Origin: Oryzicola mucosus | GTDB taxonomy: Bacteria > Pseudomonadota > Alphaproteobacteria > Rhizobiales > Rhizobiaceae | Length of the DNA: 64,000 bases | NCBI RefSeq assembly: GCF_014534685.1 | Contig: NZ_JACVVX010000002.1 | Coordinates: 558,001-622,000 of the forward strand | Direction: 5' to 3' | Program-made: the position numbers and the translations under genes | Part shown: piece after piece, positions 46,958 to 58,979 of the stretch | Numbering within the stretch: position 1 is the stretch's first letter | Layout of the letters: each line of letters opens with the position of its first letter | The notes under the pieces: model-generated | Database searches by the model: none | What the model saw: only the letters and a program-made list of their open reading frames with translations | Told to the model about the DNA's origin: nothing

Positions 46958-48532
46958 ATGAGTTCGATCGGAGCTTCTTTCAGGCTGGCGCATGCCGGCT
47001 GGATTCTCGTGCGGGAGGGTGTCGTCGCAGCACTTCCCGGCGAAGAGCTGTCCGGCATGCCGAAGCTCGGCTGGCGTTTTGCCAAGCTGTTCACCCGGCA
47101 TGGCGCGCGGAAATACCGCCGCAGCGACCGCCTCGCCAATGCGATTGCGCGGCTGGGGCCATCCTATGTGAAGCTCGGCCAGTTCCTGGCGACCCGGCCC
47201 GACGTGGTCGGAAACGACATCGCGCTCGATCTCGCGCAACTGCAGGACCGGATGCAGACCTTCCCGCAGGCCGCATCGATCGCAGCCATCGAAGGCTCGT
47301 TGGGCAGGCCCGTTACGGCGCTGTTCACCGATCTCGGACAGCCGGTGGCGGCAGCTTCCATCGCGCAGGTGCACCCGGCCCATGTCTTGGACGACAGGGG
47401 CCAGCGGAAGGTCGCGGTAAAGGTCATCCGCCCCGGCGTGCGCCGCCGCTTCTTCCAGGATCTGGAAAGCTATTTCCTGGCTGCGCGACTGCAGGAGAGG
47501 TTCATCCCGTCCTCCCGCCGGCTGCGGCCCGTCGAGGTGACCCAGACGCTGGCCCAGACAACCAAGATCGAGATGGACCTGCGGCTGGAGGCAGCCGCAT
47601 TGTCGGAGATCGGCGAGAATACCGCCGAGGATCCCGGCTTTCGTGTGCCTTCGGTCGACTGGGAGCGCACCGGTCGCGACGTGCTCACCATGGAGTGGAT
47701 CGACGGCATCAAGATGAACAATGTCGAGGCGCTGCGCGCTGCCGGCCACGATCTCAAGGCAATCGCCGCAAACCTGATCCAGTCCTTCCTGCGGCACACA
47801 TTGCGCGACGGTTTCTTCCATGCCGATATGCATCCCGGCAATCTGTTCGTGGAAGCCAATGGCACCATCGTCGCGGTCGATCTCGGCATTTCGGGCCGTC
47901 TCGGCAAGAAGGAACGGCGCTTTCTCGCTGAAATCCTCTACGGTTTCATCACGCGGGACTACATGCGGGTGGCGGAAGTGCATTTCGAAGCCGGATACGT
48001 TCCGCGCAGCCACGATGTCGCCGCCTTCGCCCAGGCGATCCGCGCCATCGGAGAACCGATCCACGGCCAGCCGGCCGAGACCATCTCGATGGCGAAGCTG
48101 TTGACGCTGTTGTTCGAAGTCACCGAACTGTTCGACATGCAGACGCGGCCGGAACTGGTGCTGCTGCAGAAAACCATGGTTGTGGTCGAAGGGGTCGCAC
48201 GCACCCTCGATCCCGCGTTCAACATGTGGAAGACGGCTGAGCCGGTCGTCGGTAACTGGATCGCCGGCAATCTCGGCCCGCGCGGCCTGTTTGTCGATGC
48301 ACGCGACGGCGCCGCTTCGGCGCTGTCCCTGCTGCGCCAGGTACCCGAGTTCGTGGCGCGGACCGAGAGGCTGTCGCGCGAGATCGACGCCATGGCGGAA
48401 AACGGCCTGCGCTTCGACGATGCCACCGCGCGCGCCATCGGCAGGGCCGAGGCGCGGCACACGCGCTCCGGCCGTATCGCGCTTTGGGTCATCGCGCTGA
48501 CGCTGCTCTACGTCGCTTGGCACATCGTCTGA
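46958..48532 (+). CDS. ubiB: UbiB, ABC1-family ATPase/kinase-like protein
   Basis: UbiB is a membrane-anchored atypical kinase-like ATPase needed for ubiquinone synthesis. The 524-residue protein has the KxGQ motif in YVKLGQFLATRPDVVG, the A-rich loop PVAAASIAQVH, the lysine VAVKVIRPGVRRRF, and the Asp/Asn pair in FFHADMHPGNLFVE and AVDLGISGRLG. A C-terminal helix (IALWVIALTLLYVAWHIV) anchors it. Confidence 0.94.
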   Translation: MSSIGASFRLAHAGWILVREGVVAALPGEELSGMPKLGWRFAKLFTRHGARKYRRSDRLANAIARLGPSYVKLGQFLATRPDVVGNDIALDLAQLQDRMQTFPQAASIAAIEGSLGRPVTALFTDLGQPVAAASIAQVHPAHVLDDRGQRKVAVKVIRPGVRRRFFQDLESYFLAARLQERFIPSSRRLRPVEVTQTLAQTTKIEMDLRLEAAALSEIGENTAEDPGFRVPSVDWERTGRDVLTMEWIDGIKMNNVEALRAAGHDLKAIAANLIQSFLRHTLRDGFFHADMHPGNLFVEANGTIVAVDLGISGRLGKKERRFLAEILYGFITRDYMRVAEVHFEAGYVPRSHDVAAFAQAIRAIGEPIHGQPAETISMAKLLTLLFEVTELFDMQTRPELVLLQKTMVVVEGVARTLDPAFNMWKTAEPVVGNWIAGNLGPRGLFVDARDGAASALSLLRQVPEFVARTERLSREIDAMAENGLRFDDATARAIGRAEARHTRSGRIALWVIALTLLYVAWHIV

Positions 48533-48595
48533 TAGCAGTGCTAGCATTGCATGCATCGGAGCTTGCGCTTATCTTGAGAGGATAGGAGCGAAGCC

Positions 48596-48853
48596 ATGGG
48601 CGCCATTACGGTTCGAAATCTCGACGAAGACATCAAGAAGGCGCTGCGCAAGCGCGCCGCTGAACGCGGCGTGTCGATGGAGCAGGAGGTGCGGGATGTG
48701 CTTCGCGATTCGGTCAAGCGCGATTTTGCGCCTGGTGAGCGGCAACTTACGTTTTCTCAGTCGGTCGAAATCCTGAAAGAAAAATACGGAGCCTTTGAGC
48801 TTGATATCCCCGAAAGAAGCCAGGCGATGCGCGAGCCCCCGCGCTTTGAATGA
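48596..48853 (+). CDS. FitA/Phd-type ribbon-helix-helix antitoxin
   Basis: The 85-residue protein begins MGAITVRNLDEDIKKALRKRAAERG, a FitA-type ribbon-helix-helix, with a C-terminal toxin-binding tail ending in Arg/Phe/Glu. The gene overlaps the toxin gene by 4 bp, as in most such modules. The 63 bp after ubiB contain TGCTAGCATTGCATGCAT, a possible operator. GATAGGAG is the ribosome site. Confidence 0.85.
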   Translation: MGAITVRNLDEDIKKALRKRAAERGVSMEQEVRDVLRDSVKRDFAPGERQLTFSQSVEILKEKYGAFELDIPERSQAMREPPRFE

Positions 48854-49275
48854 TGTTCATTCTTGATACGAACGTCATTTCTGAGATTTTCGTGCCGCAA
48901 CCCGCGCCGGAGGTCTTGGCTTGGATGGATGGCAATGATCGGTCGCACTATTGGGTTACCGCGATTTCGCGGGCAGAGTTGATGCTGGGCCTATGGCTTT
49001 TGCCGGAGGGGGCGAGAAAGCAGCGGCTTGCTGGCTTCATCCATGATTTTTTCAGTCAGGTGATGACGAATGCCGTTTTGCCATTCGGTAAGGAAGATGC
49101 CGATATATTTGCCGAAGTCGTAGCCCAAAGGCGCGGGGCCGGTAGACCGATCGGCGAATTTGATGCCCAGATCGCAGCCATTGCGAGGCGAACAAATTTT
49201 CAGGTCGTGACACGCAATATCCGTGATTTCGAAGATTGCGGCGTCAATCTGGTAAATCCTTGGGAGGCTCGATGA
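48850..49275 (+). CDS. PIN-domain ribonuclease toxin (FitB/VapC-type)
   Basis: The 141-residue PIN protein shows the acidic residues of the family: Asp6 in FILDTNVISE, Glu in ISRAELMLGL, Asp in EFDAQIAAIA and Asp in TRNIRDFEDCGV. It should cleave RNA and be held by the preceding antitoxin. GC is visibly lower than the flanking ubiB and coaBC, suggesting transfer. Its TGA overlaps the ATG of coaBC, an unusual coupling to an essential gene. Confidence 0.87.
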   Translation: MMFILDTNVISEIFVPQPAPEVLAWMDGNDRSHYWVTAISRAELMLGLWLLPEGARKQRLAGFIHDFFSQVMTNAVLPFGKEDADIFAEVVAQRRGAGRPIGEFDAQIAAIARRTNFQVVTRNIRDFEDCGVNLVNPWEAR

Positions 49276-50489
49276 CCATTTCCAGCAAGCGGATCCTGCT
49301 GATCATCGGCGGTGGCATCGCGGCCTACAAGACGCTCGACCTGATTAGGCGGCTGCGCGAGCGCGGTGCCTCGGTGCGGGCTGTCATGACATCAGCTGCG
49401 CAGGAGTTCATCACGCCGTTGTCGGTTGGCGCGTTGACGGCGGATCACGTTTTCACCGAGCTGTTCGACCGGCAGGACGAGCACGATGTCGGCCATATCA
49501 GGCTGTCGCGCGAAGCCGATCTGATCGTGGTGGCGCCGGCTACCGCCGATTTGATGGCCAAGCTCGCCGGCGGTCTTGCCAACGATCTCGCCTCCACCGC
49601 GCTTCTTGCCACAAACAAGAAGGTGCTGATGGCGCCGGCGATGAATCCGCTGATGTGGTCGCATCCCGCCACCATGCGCAACCGCGCAACCCTGGCAAAG
49701 GACGGCGTTCTGTTCGTCGGCCCAAACAAGGGCGAGATGGCCGAGAGCGGCGAGGCTGGCGAAGGCCGCATGGCCGAGCCGCTGGAGATCGTGGAAGCCG
49801 TCGAGGCGCTGCTCGACGCCAGCCCGAAACCACTGTCGGGCCGCAAGATCGTCATCACCTCCGGTCCGACGCATGAGCCGATCGACCCGGTGCGCTACAT
49901 CGCCAACCGCTCTTCCGGCAAGCAGGGTTATGCGCTGGCCGCAGCTCTGGCGCGGCTGGGCGCGGATGTCCGTCTTGTCTCTGGACCCGTTTCGATCCCC
50001 GACCCGGCAGGCGTGAAGACCACACATGTCGACACGGCGCGCGAGATGAAGGATGCTGTCGAAGCCTTGCTGCCCGCCGACGCGGCGATTTTCGTCGCCG
50101 CCGTCGCCGATTGGCGCACGGAAAGCGAAGAGGGCGAAAAGATCAAGAAGGTTGCGGGCGAGGGCGCGCCGACGCTGAGAATGACCGAAAACCCGGACAT
50201 TCTCGCCGGCATCGGTCACCACGTGCTAAGGCCTTATCTCGTTGTCGGCTTTGCCGCCGAGACGCGAGATGTCGTGCAGAACGCCCAAGCGAAACTTGCC
50301 AGGAAAGGCGCTGATTTCATCGTCGCCAACGATGTCTCGCATGCGGGCGGCGTTATGGGCGGCGACCGCAATACGGTGCGCATCGTTTCCAAATCCGGCA
50401 TCGAGCAATGGCCCGAGATGGGCAAGGACGAGGTTGCAGCAAAGCTGGCCGCCCTGATTGCCGAGCGGCTGAAGACCGTCGAGGTTTGA
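49272..50489 (+). CDS. coaBC: Phosphopantothenoylcysteine decarboxylase / synthase
   Basis: This bifunctional coenzyme A enzyme joins phosphopantothenate and cysteine (CoaB) and decarboxylates the product with FMN (CoaC). In the 405-residue protein, the CoaC half shows LLIIGGGIAAYKTLDLIRRL, LIVVAPATADLMAKLAGGLA and APAMNPLMWSHPA. The CoaB half shows ITSGPTHEPIDPVRYIANRS, VAAVADWR and DFIVANDVSH. Start ATG 49272 overlaps the toxin stop (ATGA). In related genomes I expect coaBC directly after ubiB. Confidence 0.94.
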   Translation: MTISSKRILLIIGGGIAAYKTLDLIRRLRERGASVRAVMTSAAQEFITPLSVGALTADHVFTELFDRQDEHDVGHIRLSREADLIVVAPATADLMAKLAGGLANDLASTALLATNKKVLMAPAMNPLMWSHPATMRNRATLAKDGVLFVGPNKGEMAESGEAGEGRMAEPLEIVEAVEALLDASPKPLSGRKIVITSGPTHEPIDPVRYIANRSSGKQGYALAAALARLGADVRLVSGPVSIPDPAGVKTTHVDTAREMKDAVEALLPADAAIFVAAVADWRTESEEGEKIKKVAGEGAPTLRMTENPDILAGIGHHVLRPYLVVGFAAETRDVVQNAQAKLARKGADFIVANDVSHAGGVMGGDRNTVRIVSKSGIEQWPEMGKDEVAAKLAALIAERLKTVEV

Positions 50490-50527
50490 ACTGAGATGTG
50501 GGCCGGATGACCGGCCCACAAAAGCGA

Positions 50528-53356
<2,829 letters not shown>

Positions 53357-55255
53357 ATGCCGACGACCTTGTTTCCGAAGGCAGACAAGACAGTTCATCC
53401 GGTTGCACCTGACACCATGCTAGCCTTTATCAACGCGCGGGACTGGTCGTCGACGCCGCTTGGTCCGATCACCGACTGGCCGCCGACTGTCCGGGTCAGC
53501 GTCAGGTTGATGCTGTCGTCGGCTTTGCCGATGTGCCTCATGGTCGGCCGCGAAGGGATCATGATCTACAACGACGCCTATATCGAGGTGGCGGGCGGCC
53601 GGCATCCCGGCTCGCTGGGGTCTTCGGTTTTCGATAGCTGGCCCGAAGTGGCCGATTTCAATCGCGACGTGATCGACACCGTCATGCAGGGAAAAGCGCT
53701 GGCATTTGAAAACCAGCACTTCGTCTTTCACCGCAACGGCGCTGCCGAGGATGTCTGGCTCGACCTCGACTACAGCCCCGTCCTAGGCGAGGACGGAGAG
53801 GCGATTGCCACGCTGGCCATTCTTTCGGACATGACCAAGCGCGTGCTGGTCGAGCGAGCGCTGGCGCGCAGCGAGGAGCGCCTGTCGATGGCGTTTTCCG
53901 CCTCGGGGATCGCAGGCGCCTGGGATTGGAAGATCGATTCCGATGTGGTGATCACCAACAGCCATTTCGCTGTCATGTATGGCGTTTCGCGGGACGAGGC
54001 GGAGAAAGGCGTGCCGATCACGCGGTTCTTCGATGCTGTCCATCCCGACGACCGCCCAAGTCTGTCGAGAGCGATCGACCAGGCGGTTCAGGATCGCAAG
54101 GATTTCCGCGCCGAATACCGGCTCATCGACGAGCAGGGAAAGCAACGCTGGATCATGGCGACGGGCAAGGTTGTCTCCGATGCGACGACCGGCGAACTAC
54201 GCCTTCCCGGCGTCATCATCGACATCACCGAGCGCAAGGCGTTCGAAGAAGCTCTGGCTGCCAGCGAAGCGGGCTTCCGCACCTTGGCCGATACGATGCC
54301 GCAAATGGTGTGGTCGACGCTGCCGGACGGTTATCACGATTACTACAACGCCAGATGGTACGAATATACAGGCGTGCCGGAAGGCAGCACGGACGGCGAG
54401 GCGTGGAGCGGCATGTTCCATCCCGACGACCGCGAGCGGGCGTTTCAGACATGGGACCACTCGCTGCGGACCGGCGAGCCTTATCAGATCGAGTACCGGC
54501 TTCGGCATCATTCCGGCGAATATCGTTGGACGCTGGGCCGCGCTCTGCCCATCCGCAACGAGGCCGGCGAGATCATCCGCTGGATCGGCACCTGCACCGA
54601 CATTCACGAGACCAAGCTTGCCTCGGAAGAGCGTGAGATGGTGGCGCAGGAATTGAGCCACCGGATCAAGAACATCTTCTCCGTGCTCAACGGCATCATC
54701 AGCCTCTCATCGCGCTCCTACCCCGAGATCAAGCCGCTCACCAACGAGTTGCGCCAGCGCATCGCGGCGATGGGAAAGGCGCATGATTTCGTCCGGCCGC
54801 ACAGCAGCGCGTCCAAGCCGGCGGCCAACCAGAGTTCACTCTGGGCGCTGATCACGGAACTGGTCGCGCCGCACCAGGGCGCCGGCGCCCAGCGCATCGT
54901 TCTGGAAGGCGACGATCCTATCATCGACGATGGCGCGGCGACGCCGTTGGCGCTGATCTTCCACGAACTTGCGACGAACGCTGCCAAATATGGCGCGCTC
55001 GGCACACAGGATGGTCAGATTCATCTGTCGAGCGTGTTGGAGGGCAGCAATTATCGCATGGTTTGGAAGGAGCACGGGGGACAGCCGATATCGCCGGATA
55101 CTCGTAAAGAAGGGTTCGGCACCAAGCTGATCGCGCTCAGCGTCCAGGGCCAACTCAATGGCTCGATCGAACGTTACTGGGATGAGGATGGGCTGCGCGT
55201 CGAATTGCTGCTTCCGGCAGCGCAGTTGAACAAGTCAACCACGCTGCGGAATTAG
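53357..55255 (+). CDS. PAS-domain HWE-family sensor histidine kinase
   Basis: The 632-residue protein has three PAS-like domains: about 40-150, 170-290 (AGAWDWKIDSDVVITNSHF) and 295-420 (TLPDGYHDYYNARWYEYTGV). The HWE kinase core has the phospho-His near residue 434 in LSHRIKNIFSVLNGII, the N-box HELATNAAKYGAL and the diagnostic WxE in VWKEHGG. There are no membrane helices, so it is probably cytoplasmic; PAS sequence of this type often binds FMN or heme, but no LOV cysteine motif is seen. It converges on a receiver gene and overlaps it by 4 bp. Confidence 0.88.
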   Translation: MPTTLFPKADKTVHPVAPDTMLAFINARDWSSTPLGPITDWPPTVRVSVRLMLSSALPMCLMVGREGIMIYNDAYIEVAGGRHPGSLGSSVFDSWPEVADFNRDVIDTVMQGKALAFENQHFVFHRNGAAEDVWLDLDYSPVLGEDGEAIATLAILSDMTKRVLVERALARSEERLSMAFSASGIAGAWDWKIDSDVVITNSHFAVMYGVSRDEAEKGVPITRFFDAVHPDDRPSLSRAIDQAVQDRKDFRAEYRLIDEQGKQRWIMATGKVVSDATTGELRLPGVIIDITERKAFEEALAASEAGFRTLADTMPQMVWSTLPDGYHDYYNARWYEYTGVPEGSTDGEAWSGMFHPDDRERAFQTWDHSLRTGEPYQIEYRLRHHSGEYRWTLGRALPIRNEAGEIIRWIGTCTDIHETKLASEEREMVAQELSHRIKNIFSVLNGIISLSSRSYPEIKPLTNELRQRIAAMGKAHDFVRPHSSASKPAANQSSLWALITELVAPHQGAGAQRIVLEGDDPIIDDGAATPLALIFHELATNAAKYGALGTQDGQIHLSSVLEGSNYRMVWKEHGGQPISPDTRKEGFGTKLIALSVQGQLNGSIERYWDEDGLRVELLLPAAQLNKSTTLRN

Positions 55256-55701
55256 CTGCCGGCCTGCGCCGAGATCATCTCGGCATCATTGGCGTTGCCC
55301 GGAGCGAACAGACGAAGGCGGGCAGGGGGCTGTGCCTCCATGCGGCTGCGATGCGCGACCGCGAAAGCCACTGCTTCTTTCAATTCGTCTTCCATCACCG
55401 GCTTTGGGAGGACGCCGATGGTGCCGGGAATGCCGTCGCCAAGCTGCGAAGGATTGGCGGTCATGAACAGGACGGTAATACCATAGGTCTCAGCAAGGGT
55501 TCTGCCGATAAATTGGCCGGTAGGCCCATCGCGCAGGTTAAGGTCTACCAATGCGATCTCCGCATTGGGCGCTAGGTCGAGCGCTGTCTTGGCGTCCGCT
55601 GCAATGCCCACTGGCCTGTGACCTAGATCGGCCACCATGCTCTCAATGTCGGTAGCCACAAAGATCTCGTCTTCGACCACCAGAATGCTGCAATGCTTCA
55701 T
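55252..55701 (-). CDS. Stand-alone response-regulator receiver protein
   Basis: The 149-residue CheY-like protein has the acidic pair at Glu10/Asp11, phospho-acceptor Asp53 (ALVDLNLRDG), Thr in FMTANP and the Lys in VLPKPV. No output domain follows; about 25 residues at the C-terminus are variable. It is tail-to-tail with the HWE kinase gene, so they are probably partners although not co-transcribed. AGTAGGA precedes ATG 55701. Confidence 0.88.
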   Translation of the reverse strand: MKHCSILVVEDEIFVATDIESMVADLGHRPVGIAADAKTALDLAPNAEIALVDLNLRDGPTGQFIGRTLAETYGITVLFMTANPSQLGDGIPGTIGVLPKPVMEDELKEAVAFAVAHRSRMEAQPPARLRLFAPGNANDAEMISAQAGS

Positions 55702-55929
55702 TTTTCCTACTCTTGTTTCGGTACTGGCCGGCTATGATCCTCCGTTTAGTTTGCCGGGCTACAAAGTCGTACTGGCCTGAGTAACTCTCCCAAACGAGAT
55801 AGGTTGCAGTGCAACCAGAGATTCTATTTCGAAGTCTCAAGGCTGAGCTAATTGTGTTACCGAATTCTATACTTTGACAGCCGGCGACAAGCTTCGCCGG
55901 CAGTCATGCACAAGATTTAAGCTGTGTTG
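55702..55929. other. Gap upstream of the receiver gene
   Basis: This 228-bp AT-rich gap carries the palindrome GGTTGCAGTGCAACC (55802-55816), which could be an operator for the receiver gene, and a hairpin CCGGCG/CGCCGG (about 55882-55901) just beyond the FMN reductase stop. No gene is seen. Confidence 0.4.
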
Positions 55930-56496
55930 TTAAGCGCGCATGGGTTGCAGTGCGACGCTCCATTTATGAAGCTCGCCGAGCATGGTCTTGGCCGCGTCGT
56001 CGATCAGGTCGTTGGAGGCGAAAACACCGTCCTTGATGTGAGAATGCGCGCCGGGGATCGGCACACCAGCCGGGATCGGCATCATGCTCAATGTCGTGAC
56101 CAATTCCTTCACAGGCTGCACTGCGCGAAGACCGCCCGACACGCCGCCATAGCTGACGAAGCCGACCGGTTTGTAGCGCCATTCGGCCGACAGATAGGTC
56201 AGCGCGTTGATCAGTGACGAGGGCGGGAAGTAGTTGTATTCGGGGGTCACGAAGACGAAAGCGTCGCCGGATGCGACGGAAGCGGACCATTTCTTTGTCG
56301 CCTCGTGCTCGTACTGGCCAAGGCGAGGGTGCTTGGGCTCGTTGAACACAGGCAGATCGAAGTCGGCGAGGTCGACCAGATCGACGTCGAATGTGCCGTG
56401 GGTTTTCGCGAAATCGGCAAACCATTTTGCGAAGACCGGGCCGACGCGGCCGGGGCGGGTGCTGCTGATGACGACGTTGAGTTTATGCGATGACAC
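55930..56496 (-). CDS. NADPH-dependent FMN reductase-like flavoprotein
   Basis: This 188-residue flavodoxin-like protein has the FMN phosphate loop SSTRPGRVGPVFAKWF, VFVTPEYNYFPPSSLINALTY and GFVSYGGVSGGLRAVQ. Such enzymes reduce quinones, azo dyes or metals with NAD(P)H. The GTG at 56496 follows AAAGGA by 7 nt and is the best start; the long frame upstream runs antisense to the P450 gene. It is divergent from the P450 gene, which could use its reduced flavin only indirectly. Confidence 0.85.
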   Translation of the reverse strand: MSSHKLNVVISSTRPGRVGPVFAKWFADFAKTHGTFDVDLVDLADFDLPVFNEPKHPRLGQYEHEATKKWSASVASGDAFVFVTPEYNYFPPSSLINALTYLSAEWRYKPVGFVSYGGVSGGLRAVQPVKELVTTLSMMPIPAGVPIPGAHSHIKDGVFASNDLIDDAAKTMLGELHKWSVALQPMRA

Positions 56497-56706
56497 TTCC
56501 GAGTCCTTTGTGTTGCCGATGTCGATGTGCTTGGGAGCGGGCTTTTGAATAGGTAGCCCAAGAGCCTGAAACAAGAAGGCACCTGCAGGTAACCCGGGTG
56601 CTGACCAAGGCGGCCAGGCATTTTGCTGCTTTGCCTGTGCCGAGATGTCTCGTGGCAGCGGGCGCGTCCGCTCCCTACATGGGATGGACGTGAACCGGAG
56701 ACCTCC

Positions 56707-58074
56707 ATGGACGCCGTCCCAACACCCTTCATCCCGCCTGCGCCGATCCCGCGGACGACGCCGCCGTCCACGCTGGAGATGATCAGGATCGTCTACCGCA
56801 ATCCGCTCGAACTGTGGGGCGAGCCGTCCTACAACCAGCCGTGGATTTCGGTCGACGGAATCGGCGGGCCGCTGGTCATCGCTAACGATCCCGGCCTGAT
56901 ACGCCACATCCTGGTCGACAACGCCAAGAACTACCGCATGGCCGAGGTGCGCCAGAAAATCCTGCGCCCCATCCTGCGCGACGGCCTGCTGACGGCCGAG
57001 GGCGACGTCTGGAAGCGATCGCGCAAAGCCATGGCGCCGGTGTTCACGCCGCGCCACATCTTCGGCTTCGCTCAGCCCATGCTGGCGCGAACACTGGATT
57101 TCGTCGAGCGCTACGATGCCGGCGGCACCACCGATGTCGCGCATGACATGACGATGCTGACATACGACATTCTGGCCGAAACGCTGTTTTCCGGTGAGAT
57201 CGCCGGCGAGCCCGGCAGTTTCGCCAAGGAGATCGACCGGCTGTTCGAGACCATGGGCCGCGTCGACCCGCTCGATCTGTTGCGCGCGCCGGATTGGATG
57301 CCGCGCATCACGCGGCTGCGCGGCCGCAAGACCATGGCCTATTTCCGCAACATCGTCACCAACACCGTGGCGATGCGCAGCGAGAGACTGAAGTCAGATC
57401 CGGGCAATGCGCCCGAGGATTTCCTCACCTTGCTGCTCAGGGCGGAAGGGCCGGACGGGCTGACCAGAGCGGAAATCGAAGACAACATCATCACCTTCAT
57501 CGGCGCCGGTCACGAGACCACGGCGCGCGCACTGGGCTGGACGATCTATTGTCTGGCCGAGGCGACCTGGGAACGCGACCGCGTCGAGCGCGAGATCGAA
57601 GAGGTTCTGGCGCACGAGCCCGATCCGGTCAAATGGCTCGATGCCATGCCGTACACCCGCGCCGCCTTCGAGGAGGCGCTTCGGCTCTATCCGCCGGCGC
57701 CCTCGATCAACCGCGAACCGATCGAGGACGACAGCTATGGCGAGCTGAAAATCCGCAAGCGCACTCAGGTGCTCGTCATGCCTTGGACTGTTCACCGCCA
57801 TCGCAAGCTGTGGGACCAGCCGGATGCCTTCATGCCCGAACGCTTCCACCCCGAACGGCGCGACGCCATCGGCCGGTATCAATATCTGCCGTTCGGCGCC
57901 GGCCCGCGCGTCTGTATCGGCGCAAGCTTCGCCATGCAGGAGGCGATCATCGCGCTTGCCATCCTTTTGTCGCGCTATCGCTTCGACACCTTGCCCGAGA
58001 CGAAACCCTGGCCGGTGCAGAAACTGACCACCCAGCCGCAGGGTGGTCTGCCGATGCGGGTGACGAAGCGCTGA
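56707..58074 (+). CDS. Cytochrome P450
   Basis: This 455-residue soluble P450 shows the I-helix oxygen motif GAGHETTA near residue 267, the ExxR pair in EEALR near 321, the PERFHPER meander and the heme-binding FGAGPRVCIG with Cys near 402. It lacks an N-terminal anchor. Its substrate is unknown. No ferredoxin gene is adjacent, so electrons must come from elsewhere. ACCTCC just before the ATG is not a ribosome site, but GGAG occurs 8 bp upstream of it (CGGAGACC). Confidence 0.92.
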   Translation: MDAVPTPFIPPAPIPRTTPPSTLEMIRIVYRNPLELWGEPSYNQPWISVDGIGGPLVIANDPGLIRHILVDNAKNYRMAEVRQKILRPILRDGLLTAEGDVWKRSRKAMAPVFTPRHIFGFAQPMLARTLDFVERYDAGGTTDVAHDMTMLTYDILAETLFSGEIAGEPGSFAKEIDRLFETMGRVDPLDLLRAPDWMPRITRLRGRKTMAYFRNIVTNTVAMRSERLKSDPGNAPEDFLTLLLRAEGPDGLTRAEIEDNIITFIGAGHETTARALGWTIYCLAEATWERDRVEREIEEVLAHEPDPVKWLDAMPYTRAAFEEALRLYPPAPSINREPIEDDSYGELKIRKRTQVLVMPWTVHRHRKLWDQPDAFMPERFHPERRDAIGRYQYLPFGAGPRVCIGASFAMQEAIIALAILLSRYRFDTLPETKPWPVQKLTTQPQGGLPMRVTKR

Positions 58075-58077
58075 CCT

Positions 58078-58896
58078 TTACACCAGCGCGAAGATGCGCG
58101 CGGGGCCGCCTGTCGCGCCCCTGATCTTCGGTGCGCCGACGACGATCGTGGCGCCCTTCGCAGGCAGCTTGTCGAGATTCGCCACACCCTCGATGCCGTA
58201 GCGGCCGGTCGGAAGCCACTTGTTGTGGACGGCGAAGTCCGGCGAGGGGCCGTGGTCGAGCGACAGCGTGTCGACGGCTATCGCCTTGGTCGAGCCTTCC
58301 AGCAGAAGCTCGGCTGTTTCGATGTGGAAGCCGGGGAAATGCATCGTCTTGCCGTCGGCGCCGACATTGCGGAATTTCTCGGTCTCGACATGTGCGCCCC
58401 AGCCCGACAGGAGAGCGACCACAGCACCCTGCGGCAGCTCGCCGTTCGCCGCAATCCAGGCCTTGATATCGTCCGGCGTCAGTTGCGCATCGGCGTTCTC
58501 GGCGGCCTTGGCGCGGATGTCGATGACCACAAGTGGCGCGACCAGATCCTCGACCGGCAGTTCCGCCACCGATTTGCCATCCGCCGAGAAGTGCAGCGGC
58601 GCGTCGATATGCGTGCCGGTGTGTTCGTTGATGCGCCATTCGTTCAGGTTGAAGCTGTGCTCCTTGAAATTGAACTTCTTGTCGATGAAGAGCTGCTGGT
58701 CGCCGAAATAGGTCGGAAATGTCTCGAACAATTCGTGCGTCAGGTCCTCCGCCTTGGTCGCGGCCTGGGCTAAGGCCGGCTGCGGCAAAGCGGAGGCAGC
58801 GAGTGCCGCGGCACCCGCGGCGACGCTTCCGGTGAAGAAGCTGCGGCGGCTCAGCATGCCGCTCTTGACGGATTCGATCACGCAATGATGGCACAT
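58078..58896 (-). CDS. TAT-exported cyclase-family protein
   Basis: The 272-residue protein belongs to the cyclase / kynurenine formamidase-like family, with the metal motif HTGTHIDAPLHFS near residue 93 and LDHGPSPDFAVHNKW. The N-terminus has a twin-arginine signal (SRRSFFTGS, then an Ala-rich helix and ALAQA), so it should be folded in the cytoplasm and sent to the periplasm. An extra 13 residues, MCHHCVIESVKSG, precede a second Met; a start at 58857 is also possible. Convergent with the P450 gene, stops 3 bp apart. Substrate unknown. Confidence 0.85.
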   Translation of the reverse strand: MCHHCVIESVKSGMLSRRSFFTGSVAAGAAALAASALPQPALAQAATKAEDLTHELFETFPTYFGDQQLFIDKKFNFKEHSFNLNEWRINEHTGTHIDAPLHFSADGKSVAELPVEDLVAPLVVIDIRAKAAENADAQLTPDDIKAWIAANGELPQGAVVALLSGWGAHVETEKFRNVGADGKTMHFPGFHIETAELLLEGSTKAIAVDTLSLDHGPSPDFAVHNKWLPTGRYGIEGVANLDKLPAKGATIVVGAPKIRGATGGPARIFALV

Positions 58897-58979
58897 GGTT
58901 TGTTCCCCATTTCGAGTTTCACGCTTTAAAAGCTGCGCTGAAGTCGAGCCGGCGGCAAGCCGATAGTTTTGCGACTTTA

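Noticed and set aside
48533-48595. TGCTAGCATTGCATGCAT as a proven antitoxin operator
   Set aside because: It is only partly palindromic and single-copy in the window, so it is mentioned as possible but not called as a site.
57294-58124. Second open frame within the cytochrome P450 gene
   Set aside because: Same region as a P450 with all signature motifs; the alternative frame has no family features.
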